A DNA stretch of 64,000 nucleotides from Streptomyces sp. BK208 (GTDB lineage Bacteria; Actinomycetota; Actinomycetes; Streptomycetales; Streptomycetaceae), in assembly GCF_004364245.1 (NCBI RefSeq), contig NZ_SOAV01000012.1, positions 62,001 to 126,000 on the forward strand, given 5' to 3'. Shown piece after piece: positions 7,921 through 16,763 of this stretch (position 1 is its first letter; every line of letters begins with the position of its first letter). The notes under the pieces were generated by a model. The model ran no database searches, had not been told where the DNA came from, and worked only from the letters and a program-made list of their open reading frames with translations. The translations under genes were made by a program, and so were the position numbers.

Positions 7921-9579
7921 CTACTCGGATGCCGTGGCCTTCAGGGCCAGCCACAGCTCCATGCGGACGTCCGGGTCGTCCAGCGAGCGGCCGAGGATCT
8001 CCTCCACCCGGCGCATCCGGTAGCGCAGGGTGTGCCGGTGGACGCCCAGGTCGGCGGCGGCCGCGTCCCACTGGCCGTGGCGGGAGAGCCAGGCGCGCAG
8101 GGAGGCCACCAGGTCGCCGCGGCCGGTGGCGTCGTGGTCGCGCAGCGCCCGCAGGAGGCCGTCGGCGAAGGCGCGGACCGCGTCGTCGGCGAGCAGCGGC
8201 AGGACGGAGCCGGCCGCCAGGTGCTCGTGCTCCACGCAGACCCGGCCACGTCGGCGAGCCACCGACAGGGCCTGCTCGGCCTGCTTGTAGGCGGTGGTCG
8301 CGGCGATGGGCCCGGACGGTGCCGACAGTCCGACGACCAGGCTCTCCTCGTCGCCGCCGGTGCGGGGCTCGGGCGCCGGGCGGCCGGCCTCCAGCGCCGA
8401 GGCGTGCTCGACGCAGGCGGCGACGGCCGCGCCCCCGTCGGTGGCCAGCACCACCAGGCGTTCGCCCTCGGGGACCACCAGAACCGCCTCGCCGGCCCGG
8501 GCCGCGGCGGACTCCGCCGCCTCGGCGAGCGCGTCGAGGGCGCCGAGCGGGTCGCCGCCGGTGTCGCCGCCCTGGTCTCCGGTGGCCTGGGCGGCCGTGC
8601 CGTTCCTGGCCCTGGTCCCCGCCGACTCGGCGACGATGATCCGGAACGGCGCGTCCAGCAGCCCGCCGTACAGGTCGCCGGCGACCGTCCGCGCGTGGTC
8701 GGGTTCACCGGCCAGCAGCATGCGCAGTACGGCCCTGTCGATGCGCAGCCCGGCCTCGTGCAGGGAGCGGGAACGCTCCGTGGTGAGGGTCAGCAGGGCG
8801 ATGGCGGAGTGGACGGCGTACCGCTCGGCGGTGCCGGGGGCGGCGGCCGTACCGACGGCGAGCGCGGAGCGGGGCCTGCGGGAGGTGCCCAGGGAGTGCA
8901 GCTCGACCCGGTCGGCGTTCTCGGGCTGCTCGGGGCTGTGGCCTCCGCCGACCACGGAGGAGGCCGGGGCGGGACGCTCGCGCAGCCGCTGTACGTCCGC
9001 CGTGAGCCGGGCCGCCCTGCGGCCCGCCCACTCCGGTGCGGTGGCGACGACGGCGCCCGACGCGTCGTACAGCGCCGCCCAGCCGTCGACCTGCGCGGCG
9101 AGCGCGGCCAGCAGGCCCTCCGGACCGTCGGCCAGGGCCCGCCGGGTCAGCTCGCGCTGGGCGGCGAAGCCCGCGGTGACGGCGCGGTACTGGTCGGCGG
9201 CGATGGCGGCGGAGACGGCCTTGCTGATGGCGAGGAAGGGGGTGCGCCGCGGCACCTCCAGGAGCGGCAGCCCTTCCTTGCGGGCCGCGTTCACCAGAGC
9301 CTCGGGGACGTCGTCGTAGTTGACCCCGACGGCGAATCCGAGGCCGATCACTCCGGCGCCCGCCAGCCGCTTCACGTACCGGTGCATCACCTCGGGGTCC
9401 TCGGCGTCCAGCTTGAGGGCGGTGATCAGCAGCAGTTCCCCGCCCTCCATGTAGGGCACGGGGTCGGCGAGTTCGCTGACATGGGCCCAGCGCACCGGCA
9501 CGTCGAGGCGGTCCTCGCCGGCGCGCACGGTCAGCTTGAGCGCCGAGTGGTGGACGAGCGAGGCGAGCGTCGGGGGCAT
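7921..9579 (-). CDS. PucR-family transcriptional regulator
   Basis: A cytosolic transcription factor of 552 aa. The N-terminal PucR domain (about 1-125) contains WAHVSELADPVPYMEGGELLL in divided form. A GGDEF-like central region follows. The C-terminal CdaR/HTH_30 helix-turn-helix at about 495-550 reads WDAAAADLGVHRHTLRYRM. Family members control purine, amino-acid or GABA utilisation. Its position between the aldehyde dehydrogenase gene and the gabT side suggests control of GABA or polyamine catabolism. An Ala/Gly/Thr-rich linker near residues 320-345 (TAAQATGDQGGDTGG) looks disordered. The ATG is the first in frame and the length matches relatives. Confidence 0.9.
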   Translation of the reverse strand: MPPTLASLVHHSALKLTVRAGEDRLDVPVRWAHVSELADPVPYMEGGELLLITALKLDAEDPEVMHRYVKRLAGAGVIGLGFAVGVNYDDVPEALVNAARKEGLPLLEVPRRTPFLAISKAVSAAIAADQYRAVTAGFAAQRELTRRALADGPEGLLAALAAQVDGWAALYDASGAVVATAPEWAGRRAARLTADVQRLRERPAPASSVVGGGHSPEQPENADRVELHSLGTSRRPRSALAVGTAAAPGTAERYAVHSAIALLTLTTERSRSLHEAGLRIDRAVLRMLLAGEPDHARTVAGDLYGGLLDAPFRIIVAESAGTRARNGTAAQATGDQGGDTGGDPLGALDALAEAAESAAARAGEAVLVVPEGERLVVLATDGGAAVAACVEHASALEAGRPAPEPRTGGDEESLVVGLSAPSGPIAATTAYKQAEQALSVARRRGRVCVEHEHLAAGSVLPLLADDAVRAFADGLLRALRDHDATGRGDLVASLRAWLSRHGQWDAAAADLGVHRHTLRYRMRRVEEILGRSLDDPDVRMELWLALKATASE

Positions 9580-9950
9580 GGGGCCTGGGCCTTCGGGTCT
9601 GCGTCAGGGGCGGGGAGGCTGCGCGTGAGGGCGGGCGGTGGCAGGTGGTGGCGGTGGAGCGGTGTGGCGTGGCGTGGTGTGGAGCCGCTGTGATCTTTTG
9701 GCCGCCGCGTATGAACGGCCTGTGTCGATTCTGCCTCACTGTACGGTCCCCGGCTGCCCGCCCGGGGACCGAGGGGCCACTCGCCCGGCTGCGTCGCCCG
9801 CCCTGAACGAGCGGATACGTCGCCCGCCCGGAGCCGGCGAGTACGTCGCCCGCCCGGAGCCGGCGGATGCGTCGTCCGCCCGAACCGTGGATCACCCGCG
9901 CGGGCCCGCCGCCCGTCCGGCGTCCGGGAAGCCGCCCGAACCCGCGCTCC
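9580..9950. other. 371 bp intergenic region
   Basis: No credible gene. The pucR-proximal part is G-rich with GTGG/GCGTGG runs. An AT-richer patch around 9690-9760 is the likely pucR promoter. The distal part holds a four-unit tandem repeat, listed separately. Confidence 0.6.
9790..9893. repeat. Four tandem repeats of exactly 26 bp
   Basis: Units at 9790-9815, 9816-9841, 9842-9867 and 9868-9893. Each starts TACGTCGCCCGCCC or TGCGTCGCCCGCCC. The middle two differ only in the last two bases; the outer two are more diverged. The array lies just beyond the 3-prime end of the downstream ATPase gene (minus strand). Confidence 0.85.
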
Positions 9951-12077
9951 TCACCCGCGCAGGTCCACCAGCAGCGGCGGCGCGTGCTCGCCCTTGACGC
10001 TGGTCAGCGACAGCACGGCGTGCCCGGCCGGTACGGCGTGGGCCAGCTCGGAGGCCGACCAGCGTTCCCGCTCGACCTGCCGGACGGTCACCGCGCGCGC
10101 GGTGGGCGCCTTTCCGGTGATCACCCGGCGGAGTATGTGCACGGCCTTGCCCGCCGGGGTCTCGGCGATGATCTGGCGGTCGGTGACGTCGCGGGCCTCG
10201 GTCCACTCCTTGCCCCACACCTCGGCGAAGTCCTGCCCGTCCCAGGGGGTGAGCCCGGACAGGGCCATCCGGCACCCGATGGCACCGAGCAGCGGCCCGC
10301 GCAACGGGCGCGGCACGTCGTCCAGGGTGCGCAGGGTCAGCACCACACCGGCGCCGGCCGAGCGCAGCCGCTGCACCGCCCGTACCGCCTCCGGCGTCAC
10401 CACGCCGCTGGCGTCGTCCAGCACCAGGCAGGCGAACAGCGACCGGTCCTCCCGCACCGAGACACTGGCCGTGAACTGGGCGAGCACCAGCCGCGCCAGC
10501 ATCCGGGAGGCGTCGGCGTGGCCGCGCTGGGGCAGGTCGATGCGGACCCGCACCGGGTGGTCGAGGGCCTTGAGGGAGAAGGGCCGCGACTGCCCGGAGG
10601 TGTCGAAGAACGGGGCGAAGGCGGGGCGGTCCAGGAGCGCCACCCGGTCGGCCAGGACGCCGCCGACGTCGCCGGGCCGTCCCATCTGCCGCTCGCGCGC
10701 GTCCAGCTCCCGCAGCAGGGACTCCTGTCCGGCCGCGCGCAGTCCCTCGCGCAGCTCGGCCAGCGGTCCGGCCGCGCCGTCCAGCAGCTGCCGCAGTTCC
10801 GGCACGCCGGGGAAGCGGCCGTGGACCGCGCGGAAGGGGCCGAGCAGCTGGGCGAGGACGGTCGTGGACCGGCGGGTGTCGCCGCCCTGGTGCTGGTCGG
10901 TGAGGTCGCCGACCAGGGCTTCCGCGAGCACGACGGCGGCCTCGTCCGGGTCGGTCGTGCCGCCGTACAGGTCCAGGTCGTAGACGGATTCCGGGTTGCC
11001 GATCCGTACGACCACGTCGTAGGCGTCGGCCGGGCCGAGGTCCGATCCCGCCGCGCCGACCACGACGACCGCGGCCCGCCCGGCGAGCGCGTGCAGGCAC
11101 AGCGACTCGGTGAGCGGCCGCACCAGGCTGCCGGTCTTGCCGGAGCCCGCGGGGCCGACGGCGAGCAGGGAGGTGCCGAGCAGATCGGGACCGAGGGCGA
11201 GGCCGGCCCCGCGGTAGGCGTAGGGGTTGCGGGCGTCGTCGGCGGCCGTGCCGATGCGCACCTGGCCGGTGACGAGGTCGTGCCGGGCCTGCCGGACGGG
11301 CAGGTCGCGGGCGCCGGAGGGGTGCGGGCAGGCACCGGCGCCGTGGCTGAGCACGGCGCCCGTGAAGGTGGCGAGGCTGTGCCGTCCGCGCTGCACGCCC
11401 TGCCAGGCGCGGGCGATGCGGGCGTGGTCGACGTCCCGCATGAGCCCCGAGCGGGCGTCGGCGGCGAGCCGCTCCGCCGCGTCGTGGGCACCGGCGGCGC
11501 GGAGCGCGGGCCAGGCGGCGGGGTCCTCGTCGGGGGCGGGCTGGGGGACGGCTCCGGGGGCGGCGCCGCGCCAGGCGGGCGGGCCGTAGCGCCGCCAGAT
11601 CTCGCTCCAGCGGCCGAGCCGGCCGACGCCGACCATGATGATGCCGGCGACCAGGACGTAGTAGGCGTAGACGACCACGACGGAGGAGAAGCTGTGGGGC
11701 TCCGCCCAGGAGTCCGGGATCATCGCGAAGAGGGGCAGCAGCCACCAGCCGCCCAGGTATCCGTTCCACAGCAGCGACCAGATCAGCCAGCCGACCAGGA
11801 ACGCGATCACCGCGCCGCTCAGCAGCTGCCTGCCCGGGACCCGCTCGGGCTCTTCCTCGGGCCGCGGCCGGTGCCCGAAGCGCCACACGCCGGGCAGGGC
11901 CTGCGGGCGCGGGGTGCGCAGCCAGGTCAGGAAGGCGGAGCCGTCCGAGGTGCCCGGTGCCCGCGTCGGCCGCGGCGGCACCGTGGGCGCCCGTGGGGGC
12001 ACCTCGGGCGGCCCCGCCGGACGCGGCACCGGATTCGCGTGCGTGCCCCGTGCGTCCCGGTCGCCGTCGCCGTCCAT
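9951..12077 (-). CDS. Membrane-anchored VirD4/TraG/FtsK-like ATPase
   Basis: A 708 aa protein with a proline-rich N-terminus, two hydrophobic segments (about 72-93 and 113-140) and a cytoplasmic ATPase domain. The Walker A motif GPAGSGKTGS is near residue 300, and the Walker B-like segment reads LFACLVLDDASG. The fold pattern resembles type IV secretion coupling proteins and FtsK-type DNA pumps, yet no relaxase, pilus or other conjugation gene is nearby. The ATG used is preceded by AGGGGG; a second ATG 36 nt upstream lacks a ribosome site. Its function is unknown. It may belong to a Streptomyces-wide orphan family rather than to a mobile element. Confidence 0.7.
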   Translation of the reverse strand: MDGDGDRDARGTHANPVPRPAGPPEVPPRAPTVPPRPTRAPGTSDGSAFLTWLRTPRPQALPGVWRFGHRPRPEEEPERVPGRQLLSGAVIAFLVGWLIWSLLWNGYLGGWWLLPLFAMIPDSWAEPHSFSSVVVVYAYYVLVAGIIMVGVGRLGRWSEIWRRYGPPAWRGAAPGAVPQPAPDEDPAAWPALRAAGAHDAAERLAADARSGLMRDVDHARIARAWQGVQRGRHSLATFTGAVLSHGAGACPHPSGARDLPVRQARHDLVTGQVRIGTAADDARNPYAYRGAGLALGPDLLGTSLLAVGPAGSGKTGSLVRPLTESLCLHALAGRAAVVVVGAAGSDLGPADAYDVVVRIGNPESVYDLDLYGGTTDPDEAAVVLAEALVGDLTDQHQGGDTRRSTTVLAQLLGPFRAVHGRFPGVPELRQLLDGAAGPLAELREGLRAAGQESLLRELDARERQMGRPGDVGGVLADRVALLDRPAFAPFFDTSGQSRPFSLKALDHPVRVRIDLPQRGHADASRMLARLVLAQFTASVSVREDRSLFACLVLDDASGVVTPEAVRAVQRLRSAGAGVVLTLRTLDDVPRPLRGPLLGAIGCRMALSGLTPWDGQDFAEVWGKEWTEARDVTDRQIIAETPAGKAVHILRRVITGKAPTARAVTVRQVERERWSASELAHAVPAGHAVLSLTSVKGEHAPPLLVDLRG

Positions 12078-12208
12078 CGCCCTTGCCCCCTGACCTGCCG
12101 CTCCGTCCACCATCAGCGAGCCAATCTAACGCGCTCCCCTGGGGAGTTCACCGTTTACGCGGCCGGGCCCGCGCCGACGTGTCCGGATGCCACCGTTCCC
12201 GGCACCTG

Positions 12209-12250
12209 TCCATGTCGGACAACCGGCTGTCCGGACAACGCCCACATGGA
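12209..12250. promoter_or_regulatory. Nested inverted repeats, candidate operator upstream of gabT
   Basis: An outer pair TCCATGT/ACATGGA encloses an inner pair CGGACA/TGTCCG (12216-12233), and TGTCCGGACA is itself palindromic. The element sits in the divergent spacer about 125 nt before gabT. It may bind a local regulator such as PucR; no binding consensus is known to me. Confidence 0.4.
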
Positions 12251-12372
12251 GCATGCCCACCCCACGCCGCCGGTTTTAGCCTGCGAGAAAAGAAGGCAAG
12301 CGTCCGTAAGATCCCGCGGATCCCGCAGGTCCACCAGGCCCCGCGGATCCGGCACGACCCCAGGAGCCCCCC

Positions 12373-13707
12373 ATGACCGCACTTCCGCAGGAGCGCCGCG
12401 TCGTCACCGCCATTCCCGGCCCGAAGTCGCAGGAGCTGCAGGCCCGCCGTACGGCCGTGGTCGCGCAGGGTGTGGGCTCCACGCTGCCGGTCTTCGTCGC
12501 GCGCGCCGGTGGCGGTGTCATCGAGGACGTCGACGGCAACCGCCTGATCGACTTCGGTTCCGGCATCGCGGTGACCTCCGTCGGCGCCTCCGCCGAGGCC
12601 GTCGTACGCAAGGCGTCCGCGCAGCTCGCCGACTTCACCCACACCTGCTTCATGGTCACGCCGTACGAGGGCTACGTCGCCGTCGCCGAGGCGCTGGCCG
12701 AGCTGACGCCGGGCGACCACGCGAAGAAGTCGGCGCTGTTCAACAGTGGCGCCGAGGCCGTCGAGAACGCCGTCAAGATCGCCCGTGCGTACACCAAGCG
12801 GCCGGCCGTGGTCGTCTTCGACCACGGGTACCACGGCCGGACCAACCTGACGATGGCGCTGACCGCGAAGAACATGCCGTACAAGCACGGCTTCGGACCG
12901 TTCGCGCCGGAGGTCTACCGGGTGCCGGTCGCCTACGGCTACCGCTGGCCGACCGGTGCGGACAACGCCGGTCCGGAGGCCGCCGCCCAGGCGATCGACC
13001 AGATCACCAAGCAGGTCGGTGCCGAGAACGTGGCCGCGATCATCATCGAGCCGGTGCTCGGCGAGGGCGGCTTCATCGAGCCGGCCAAGGGCTTCCTGCC
13101 CGCGATCCGCGAGTTCGCCTCCGACAACGGCATCGTCTTCGTCGCGGACGAGATCCAGTCCGGCTTCTGCCGTACCGGCCAGTGGTTCGCCTGTGAGGAC
13201 GAGGGCATCGTCCCGGACCTGATCACCACGGCGAAGGGCATCGCGGGCGGTCTGCCGCTGTCCGCGGTCACCGGCCGCGCGGAGATCATGGACGCCGCGC
13301 ACTCCGGTGGCCTCGGCGGCACCTACGGCGGCAACCCGGTGGCCTGCGCGGGCGCGCTCGGTGCCATCGAGACGATGAAGGAGCTGGACCTCAACGCCCG
13401 CGCGAAGCACATCGAGGCGGTCATGAAGGCCCGCCTGGGCGCCATGGCCGAGAAGTTCGACATCATCGGCGACGTCCGGGGCCGCGGCGCGATGATCGCG
13501 ATCGAACTGGTCGAGGACCGTGCCACCAAGAAGCCGAACCCGGCGGCGACCGCCGCGCTGGCCAAGGCCTGCCACGCCGAGGGCCTGCTGGTGCTGACCT
13601 GCGGCACGTACGGCAACGTGCTGCGCTTCCTGCCCCCGCTGGTCATCGGGGACGACCTGCTCAACGAGGGCCTCGACATCATCGAGCAGGCCTTCGCCGC
13701 CCTCTGA
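12373..13707 (+). CDS. gabT: 4-aminobutyrate--2-oxoglutarate aminotransferase
   Basis: A class III PLP-dependent aminotransferase of 444 aa that converts GABA and 2-oxoglutarate to succinate semialdehyde and glutamate. Visible motifs are the phosphate-binding NSGAEAVENAVK, the aromatic segment DHGYHGRTNLT, the cofactor Asp in VADEIQSGF, the Schiff-base Lys in TTAKGIAGGLP (about K288) and GGTYGGNPVAC. Length and motif order match GabT. A good ribosome site (AGGAG) precedes the ATG. It stands alone, divergent from the ATPase gene, and belongs to the wider polyamine/GABA gene set of this region. Confidence 0.95.
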   Translation: MTALPQERRVVTAIPGPKSQELQARRTAVVAQGVGSTLPVFVARAGGGVIEDVDGNRLIDFGSGIAVTSVGASAEAVVRKASAQLADFTHTCFMVTPYEGYVAVAEALAELTPGDHAKKSALFNSGAEAVENAVKIARAYTKRPAVVVFDHGYHGRTNLTMALTAKNMPYKHGFGPFAPEVYRVPVAYGYRWPTGADNAGPEAAAQAIDQITKQVGAENVAAIIIEPVLGEGGFIEPAKGFLPAIREFASDNGIVFVADEIQSGFCRTGQWFACEDEGIVPDLITTAKGIAGGLPLSAVTGRAEIMDAAHSGGLGGTYGGNPVACAGALGAIETMKELDLNARAKHIEAVMKARLGAMAEKFDIIGDVRGRGAMIAIELVEDRATKKPNPAATAALAKACHAEGLLVLTCGTYGNVLRFLPPLVIGDDLLNEGLDIIEQAFAAL

Positions 13708-13825
13708 GCGGGCGGGTGCGCGAGGATCCGAACGCGCATCTGAGCCGCGCTTCGCACGCCTGGCGCAGTGAACGGCGGAGCGTGTGAAGAACGTGTGCGA
13801 GGTGGATGTCAGGACGCCGATGCCC

Positions 13826-13855
13826 CTGTCCTGAGCGCACCCCCTGTCGTAGGTT
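13826..13855 (+). promoter_or_regulatory. Candidate HrdB-type promoter for the intergenic RNA
   Basis: CTGTCC (-35-like) and TAGGTT (-10-like, close to the TAGGAT/TAGGTT type of vegetative Streptomyces promoters), separated by 18 bp. Predicted start is near 13862. Confidence 0.4.
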
Positions 13856-13861
13856 CTACGC

Positions 13862-14125
13862 AGATGAGAGATGGACCCGCCCACAGGGGACTGTGGGCGG
13901 ATCATCAGGCGGGGCTTCCCCAGCTTCGACCTGGTCGTGCCTCGCGCACACAACCGGAGCCCGCGGGTTCCGGCTTCCTCACCGATCGGACGGTCGCCCG
14001 CCCCAAACCCCCCGGGGCGCGCGGCGTTCCGATCAGGACGGCCGCCTCGGCACTCGGGACGGTGGTTCACCGAAGGGCCGACACACTCCCCCCCTTGTGC
14101 CGGCCCTTCGGTGTCTCACCTCCGG
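13862..14125 (+). ncRNA. Candidate structured small RNA with C-rich hairpin loops
   Basis: Three stem-loops lie in order: a perfect 10 bp stem CCGCCCACAG/CTGTGGGCGG with loop GGGA (13877-13900); CGCCCC/GGGGCG enclosing a loop with six consecutive C (13999-14019); and a 12 bp stem ACCGAAGGGCCG/CGGCCCTTCGGT (14069-14112) with an inner CACA/TGTG helix and a loop with seven consecutive C. The last one resembles a terminator. C-rich loops that pair with G-rich Shine-Dalgarno sequences are known from actinobacterial 6C RNA and other sRNAs, but this is longer than 6C as I remember it. It could instead be a leader of the PAP2 gene. Boundaries are estimates. Confidence 0.45.
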
Positions 14126-14247
14126 TCTCCTCTCGTGATCCCTCGTGTGGTTCCTCCCCGGTGATGCGGGCGGGCTGCCCCGTGCCGTCCGTACGGCGGT
14201 CACGGCCGGTGCGACTGCGCGACGGCGGGCCTGCGAAGCTGGGCGTC

Positions 14248-14961
14248 ATGCCGGTCTCCGCCCCTCCCCGCGCACGGTCCGCCCTCGCTCTTCGCGCGCG
14301 GTCCGCCCTCGTCGCGCTTCCCGTGCTCCTCTTCGCGCTGATCACCTGGCAGGTCGTCGCCGACGGCCCGCTGGTCGGCGTGGACGAGCGGCTGAGCGCG
14401 CGGCTCGTCCACCCCGACCGGTTCTCCGAGCTGCTGTCCGACCTGGGCAATGTGCAGGTGGCCGTGCCCGTCCTCGTGGTGGCGCTGGCGTACACGGCGT
14501 GGCGGGGCCGCGCCGCGGGTGCGGACCGCTGGTGGCTGCCGCCCCTGGCCGGGGCCCTGGCGATGGTGCTGGTCCCGGCTCTGGTCGCGCCGCTGAAGGA
14601 GTGGACCGACCGCCCCGGCACCCCGGCGGTGCCGCCGGCGACCGGCTACTACCCCTCCGGCCACACCGCCACGGCGGTCGTCGCGTACGGCGCGGCGACG
14701 CTGCTGCTGCTCGGGCGGCTGCGTGCGCCGGCCGTACGCCGGGCGCTGGTCCCGCTGTGCGCCGTACTGGTCCTCGGCACCTCCTACGGCCTGGTGCGGC
14801 GGGGCTACCACTGGCCGCTGGACGTGCTGGCCAGCTGGTGCCTGGGGGCGGTGCTGCTGGCCGGGGTCGCCCTCGCGGTGGGCCCGGGTCCGGCGGGCGT
14901 CAGCCGAAGTACGCGTCGAAGTTCTTCTGGAACTCCCAGTTCGCGTAGCGGTCCCAGTTGA
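14248..14961 (+). CDS. PAP2-family membrane phosphatase
   Basis: An integral membrane phosphatase of 237 aa with about five to six hydrophobic helices. The three PAP2 signature motifs are present: KEWTDRPG (KxxxxxxRP type), YPSGHTA (PSGH), and RGYHWPLDVLA (RxxxxxHxxxD type). The likely substrate is an isoprenoid pyrophosphate or phosphatidate-type lipid outside the membrane. The last 62 nt overlap the 3-prime end of the convergent chitinase gene. The Ser/Arg-rich C-terminal tail (SRSTRRSSSGTPSSRSGPS) is encoded within that overlap, so it may be a drifted end rather than a functional part. Confidence 0.88.
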   Translation: MPVSAPPRARSALALRARSALVALPVLLFALITWQVVADGPLVGVDERLSARLVHPDRFSELLSDLGNVQVAVPVLVVALAYTAWRGRAAGADRWWLPPLAGALAMVLVPALVAPLKEWTDRPGTPAVPPATGYYPSGHTATAVVAYGAATLLLLGRLRAPAVRRALVPLCAVLVLGTSYGLVRRGYHWPLDVLASWCLGAVLLAGVALAVGPGPAGVSRSTRRSSSGTPSSRSGPS

Positions 14962-16717
14962 TCGACCACGTCATCAGGCCGCGCAGCGCGGGCCAGGTGC
15001 CGTGGGGCGCGTACGAGCCGCAGTCGGTCTTCCTGGTCAGGCAGTTCAGCGCCTTGGTGACCTCGGCCGGGGAGACGTGGCCGTTGCCCGCCTGGGTGGA
15101 GGCGGGCATGCCGATCGCGACCTGGTCGGGGCGCAGGGGCGGGAAGACGTTGTTCGCGTCGCCCGCGACCGGGAAGCCGGTGAGCAGCATGTCGGTCATG
15201 GCGATGTGGAAGTCCGCGCCGCCCATGGAGTGGTACTGGTTGTCGAGGCCCATGATGGAGCCCGAGTTGTAGTCCTGGACGTGCAGCAGGGTCAGGTCGT
15301 CGCGCAGGGCGTGGATGACCGGCAGGTAGGCCCCCGCGCGCGGGTCCTGGCCGCCCCACTTGCCGGTGCCGTAGTACTGGTAACCGAGCTGGACGAAGAA
15401 TGTCTCGGGCGCCATGGTCAGCACGAAGCCGGCGCCGTACCTGGCCTTCAGGGACTTCACGGCGGAGATGAGGTTGACGACGACGGGGGTCTTCGGGTTC
15501 TTGAAGTCGGTGTCGTCGGCGTTCAGGGAGAGCGAGTGGCCCTCGAAGTCGATGTCGAGTCCGTCCAGGCCGTACTCGTCGATGATGGCGGAGACGGAGG
15601 AGACGAACCTGTCGCGGGCGGCGGCGGTGGTGAGCTGCACCTGGCCGTTCTGGCCGCCGATGGAGATCAGCACCTTCTTGCCGGCCGCCTGCTTGGCCTT
15701 GATCGCGGCCTTGAACTCGGCGTCGCTCTCCACGTTCGGGCACTCGGTGACCGGGCAGCGCTCGAAGCGGATGTCCCCCGAGGTGACCGAGGTGGGTTCG
15801 CCGAAGGCCAGGTCGATGACGTCCCAGCTGTCGGGCACGTCGGCCATGCGGGTGTAGCCGGAGCCGTTGGCGAAGCCGGCGTGCAGGTAGCCGACCAGGG
15901 CGTGCGCCGGGAGGCCCGGGGAGCCGCCGCCGTCGTCGGGGCGCCGGGCGGTGGTCGCGGTGACGGTGGCCGAACGCGCGGACTCACCCGCTTCGTTGAC
16001 CGCGGCGACCTGGAAGGAGTAGGCGGTCGAGGGGGTCAGGCCGGTCACGGTGGTGGAGGTGCCGGTGACCGTGCCGGCCTTGGCGCCGTCGCGGTAGACG
16101 GCGTAGCCCGTCGCGCCCGTCACGGGTGACCAGGACAGGGCGACGCTGGAGGAGGTCACCGCGCCGGCCTTGAGACCGCCGGGAGCCGCCGGGGGCTGGC
16201 CGGTCCCGCCGCCCGGGCCGGTCAGGGAGATGTCGTCGGCGTGGTAGGCGCCGGTGCCGTACCAGCCGTGGGTGTAGACCGTGACCTCGGTGGTCGACGG
16301 GCCGGTGCGGAAGGTGGTCGTCAGCCGCTGCCAGTCGGGGGCGGACTGGGCCCAGGTGGAGACGTCGGTGGTGCCGGTGCCGCTCGCGCCGAGGTAGACG
16401 TAGGTGCCCCGGACGTAGCCGGAGAGCGTGTACTGCGCGTCCGGTTTCACGGACACCGTCTGGGAGCAGCGGGCGTTGTCGGCGCCTGCGGGGGTGGCCT
16501 TCAGGGCGGCGGTGCCGCTGTGGACGGGCGAGGTGACGGTCGTGCCCGCCGTACAGGTCCAGCCGTCGAGCGCGGACTCGAAGCCGCCGTTGCGGGCCAG
16601 GTCCGCGTCGGCCGCACGGGCGGCCGACGTGAGCGCGGTCAGGCCGGAGGCGGCGAGGGCCGCCGCGGTGAGCAGCGTGACGAGCGGGCGACGGGCGAGG
16701 GGTCTGGCGCGTTCCAC
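14900..16717 (-). CDS. Secreted GH18 chitinase with CBM and fibronectin III domains
   Basis: An extracellular endo-chitinase of 605 aa. A signal peptide occupies about 1-35 and ends AARA|AD. A beta-sandwich carbohydrate-binding domain of CBM16-like pattern follows (about 37-166, NGGFESALDGWTC), then a fibronectin III domain (about 178-257) and a GH18 barrel (about 270-605). The barrel holds the catalytic motif DGLDIDFEG with the acid Glu at about 392, and ISIGGQNG on the preceding strand. A DasR-like site with promoter boxes lies directly upstream, so N-acetylglucosamine-responsive control is expected. Confidence 0.95.
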   Translation of the reverse strand: MERARPLARRPLVTLLTAAALAASGLTALTSAARAADADLARNGGFESALDGWTCTAGTTVTSPVHSGTAALKATPAGADNARCSQTVSVKPDAQYTLSGYVRGTYVYLGASGTGTTDVSTWAQSAPDWQRLTTTFRTGPSTTEVTVYTHGWYGTGAYHADDISLTGPGGGTGQPPAAPGGLKAGAVTSSSVALSWSPVTGATGYAVYRDGAKAGTVTGTSTTVTGLTPSTAYSFQVAAVNEAGESARSATVTATTARRPDDGGGSPGLPAHALVGYLHAGFANGSGYTRMADVPDSWDVIDLAFGEPTSVTSGDIRFERCPVTECPNVESDAEFKAAIKAKQAAGKKVLISIGGQNGQVQLTTAAARDRFVSSVSAIIDEYGLDGLDIDFEGHSLSLNADDTDFKNPKTPVVVNLISAVKSLKARYGAGFVLTMAPETFFVQLGYQYYGTGKWGGQDPRAGAYLPVIHALRDDLTLLHVQDYNSGSIMGLDNQYHSMGGADFHIAMTDMLLTGFPVAGDANNVFPPLRPDQVAIGMPASTQAGNGHVSPAEVTKALNCLTRKTDCGSYAPHGTWPALRGLMTWSINWDRYANWEFQKNFDAYFG

Positions 16718-16763
16718 AAGTGCCTCCGGACATGGGGGAGATGGGGAGGACGGAGCGCGCCCA

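Larger units (their letters stand above)
13708..14247. other. 540 bp intergenic region between gabT and PAP2 gene
   Basis: No convincing protein-coding gene: the open frames here have ordinary shadow composition and no ribosome sites. The region contains a promoter-like sequence and three clear hairpins, listed as a candidate RNA. The last 135 nt before the PAP2 start show no feature I can name. Confidence 0.6.

Noticed and set aside
9951..12077. Integrative conjugative element marked by the VirD4-like ATPase
   Set aside because: No integrase, relaxase, replication gene, attachment repeat or tRNA is nearby, and the codon use matches the chromosome.
13862..14112. Known riboswitch (c-di-AMP, cobalamin, SAM, glycine) before the PAP2 gene
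   Set aside because: None of the conserved core segments I know for these classes is present; only the hairpins can be supported.
14887..14961. Gene truncation at the PAP2 C-terminus
   Set aside because: The overlap with the chitinase gene changes only a short tail; all three PAP2 motifs lie before it, so the gene is kept as intact.
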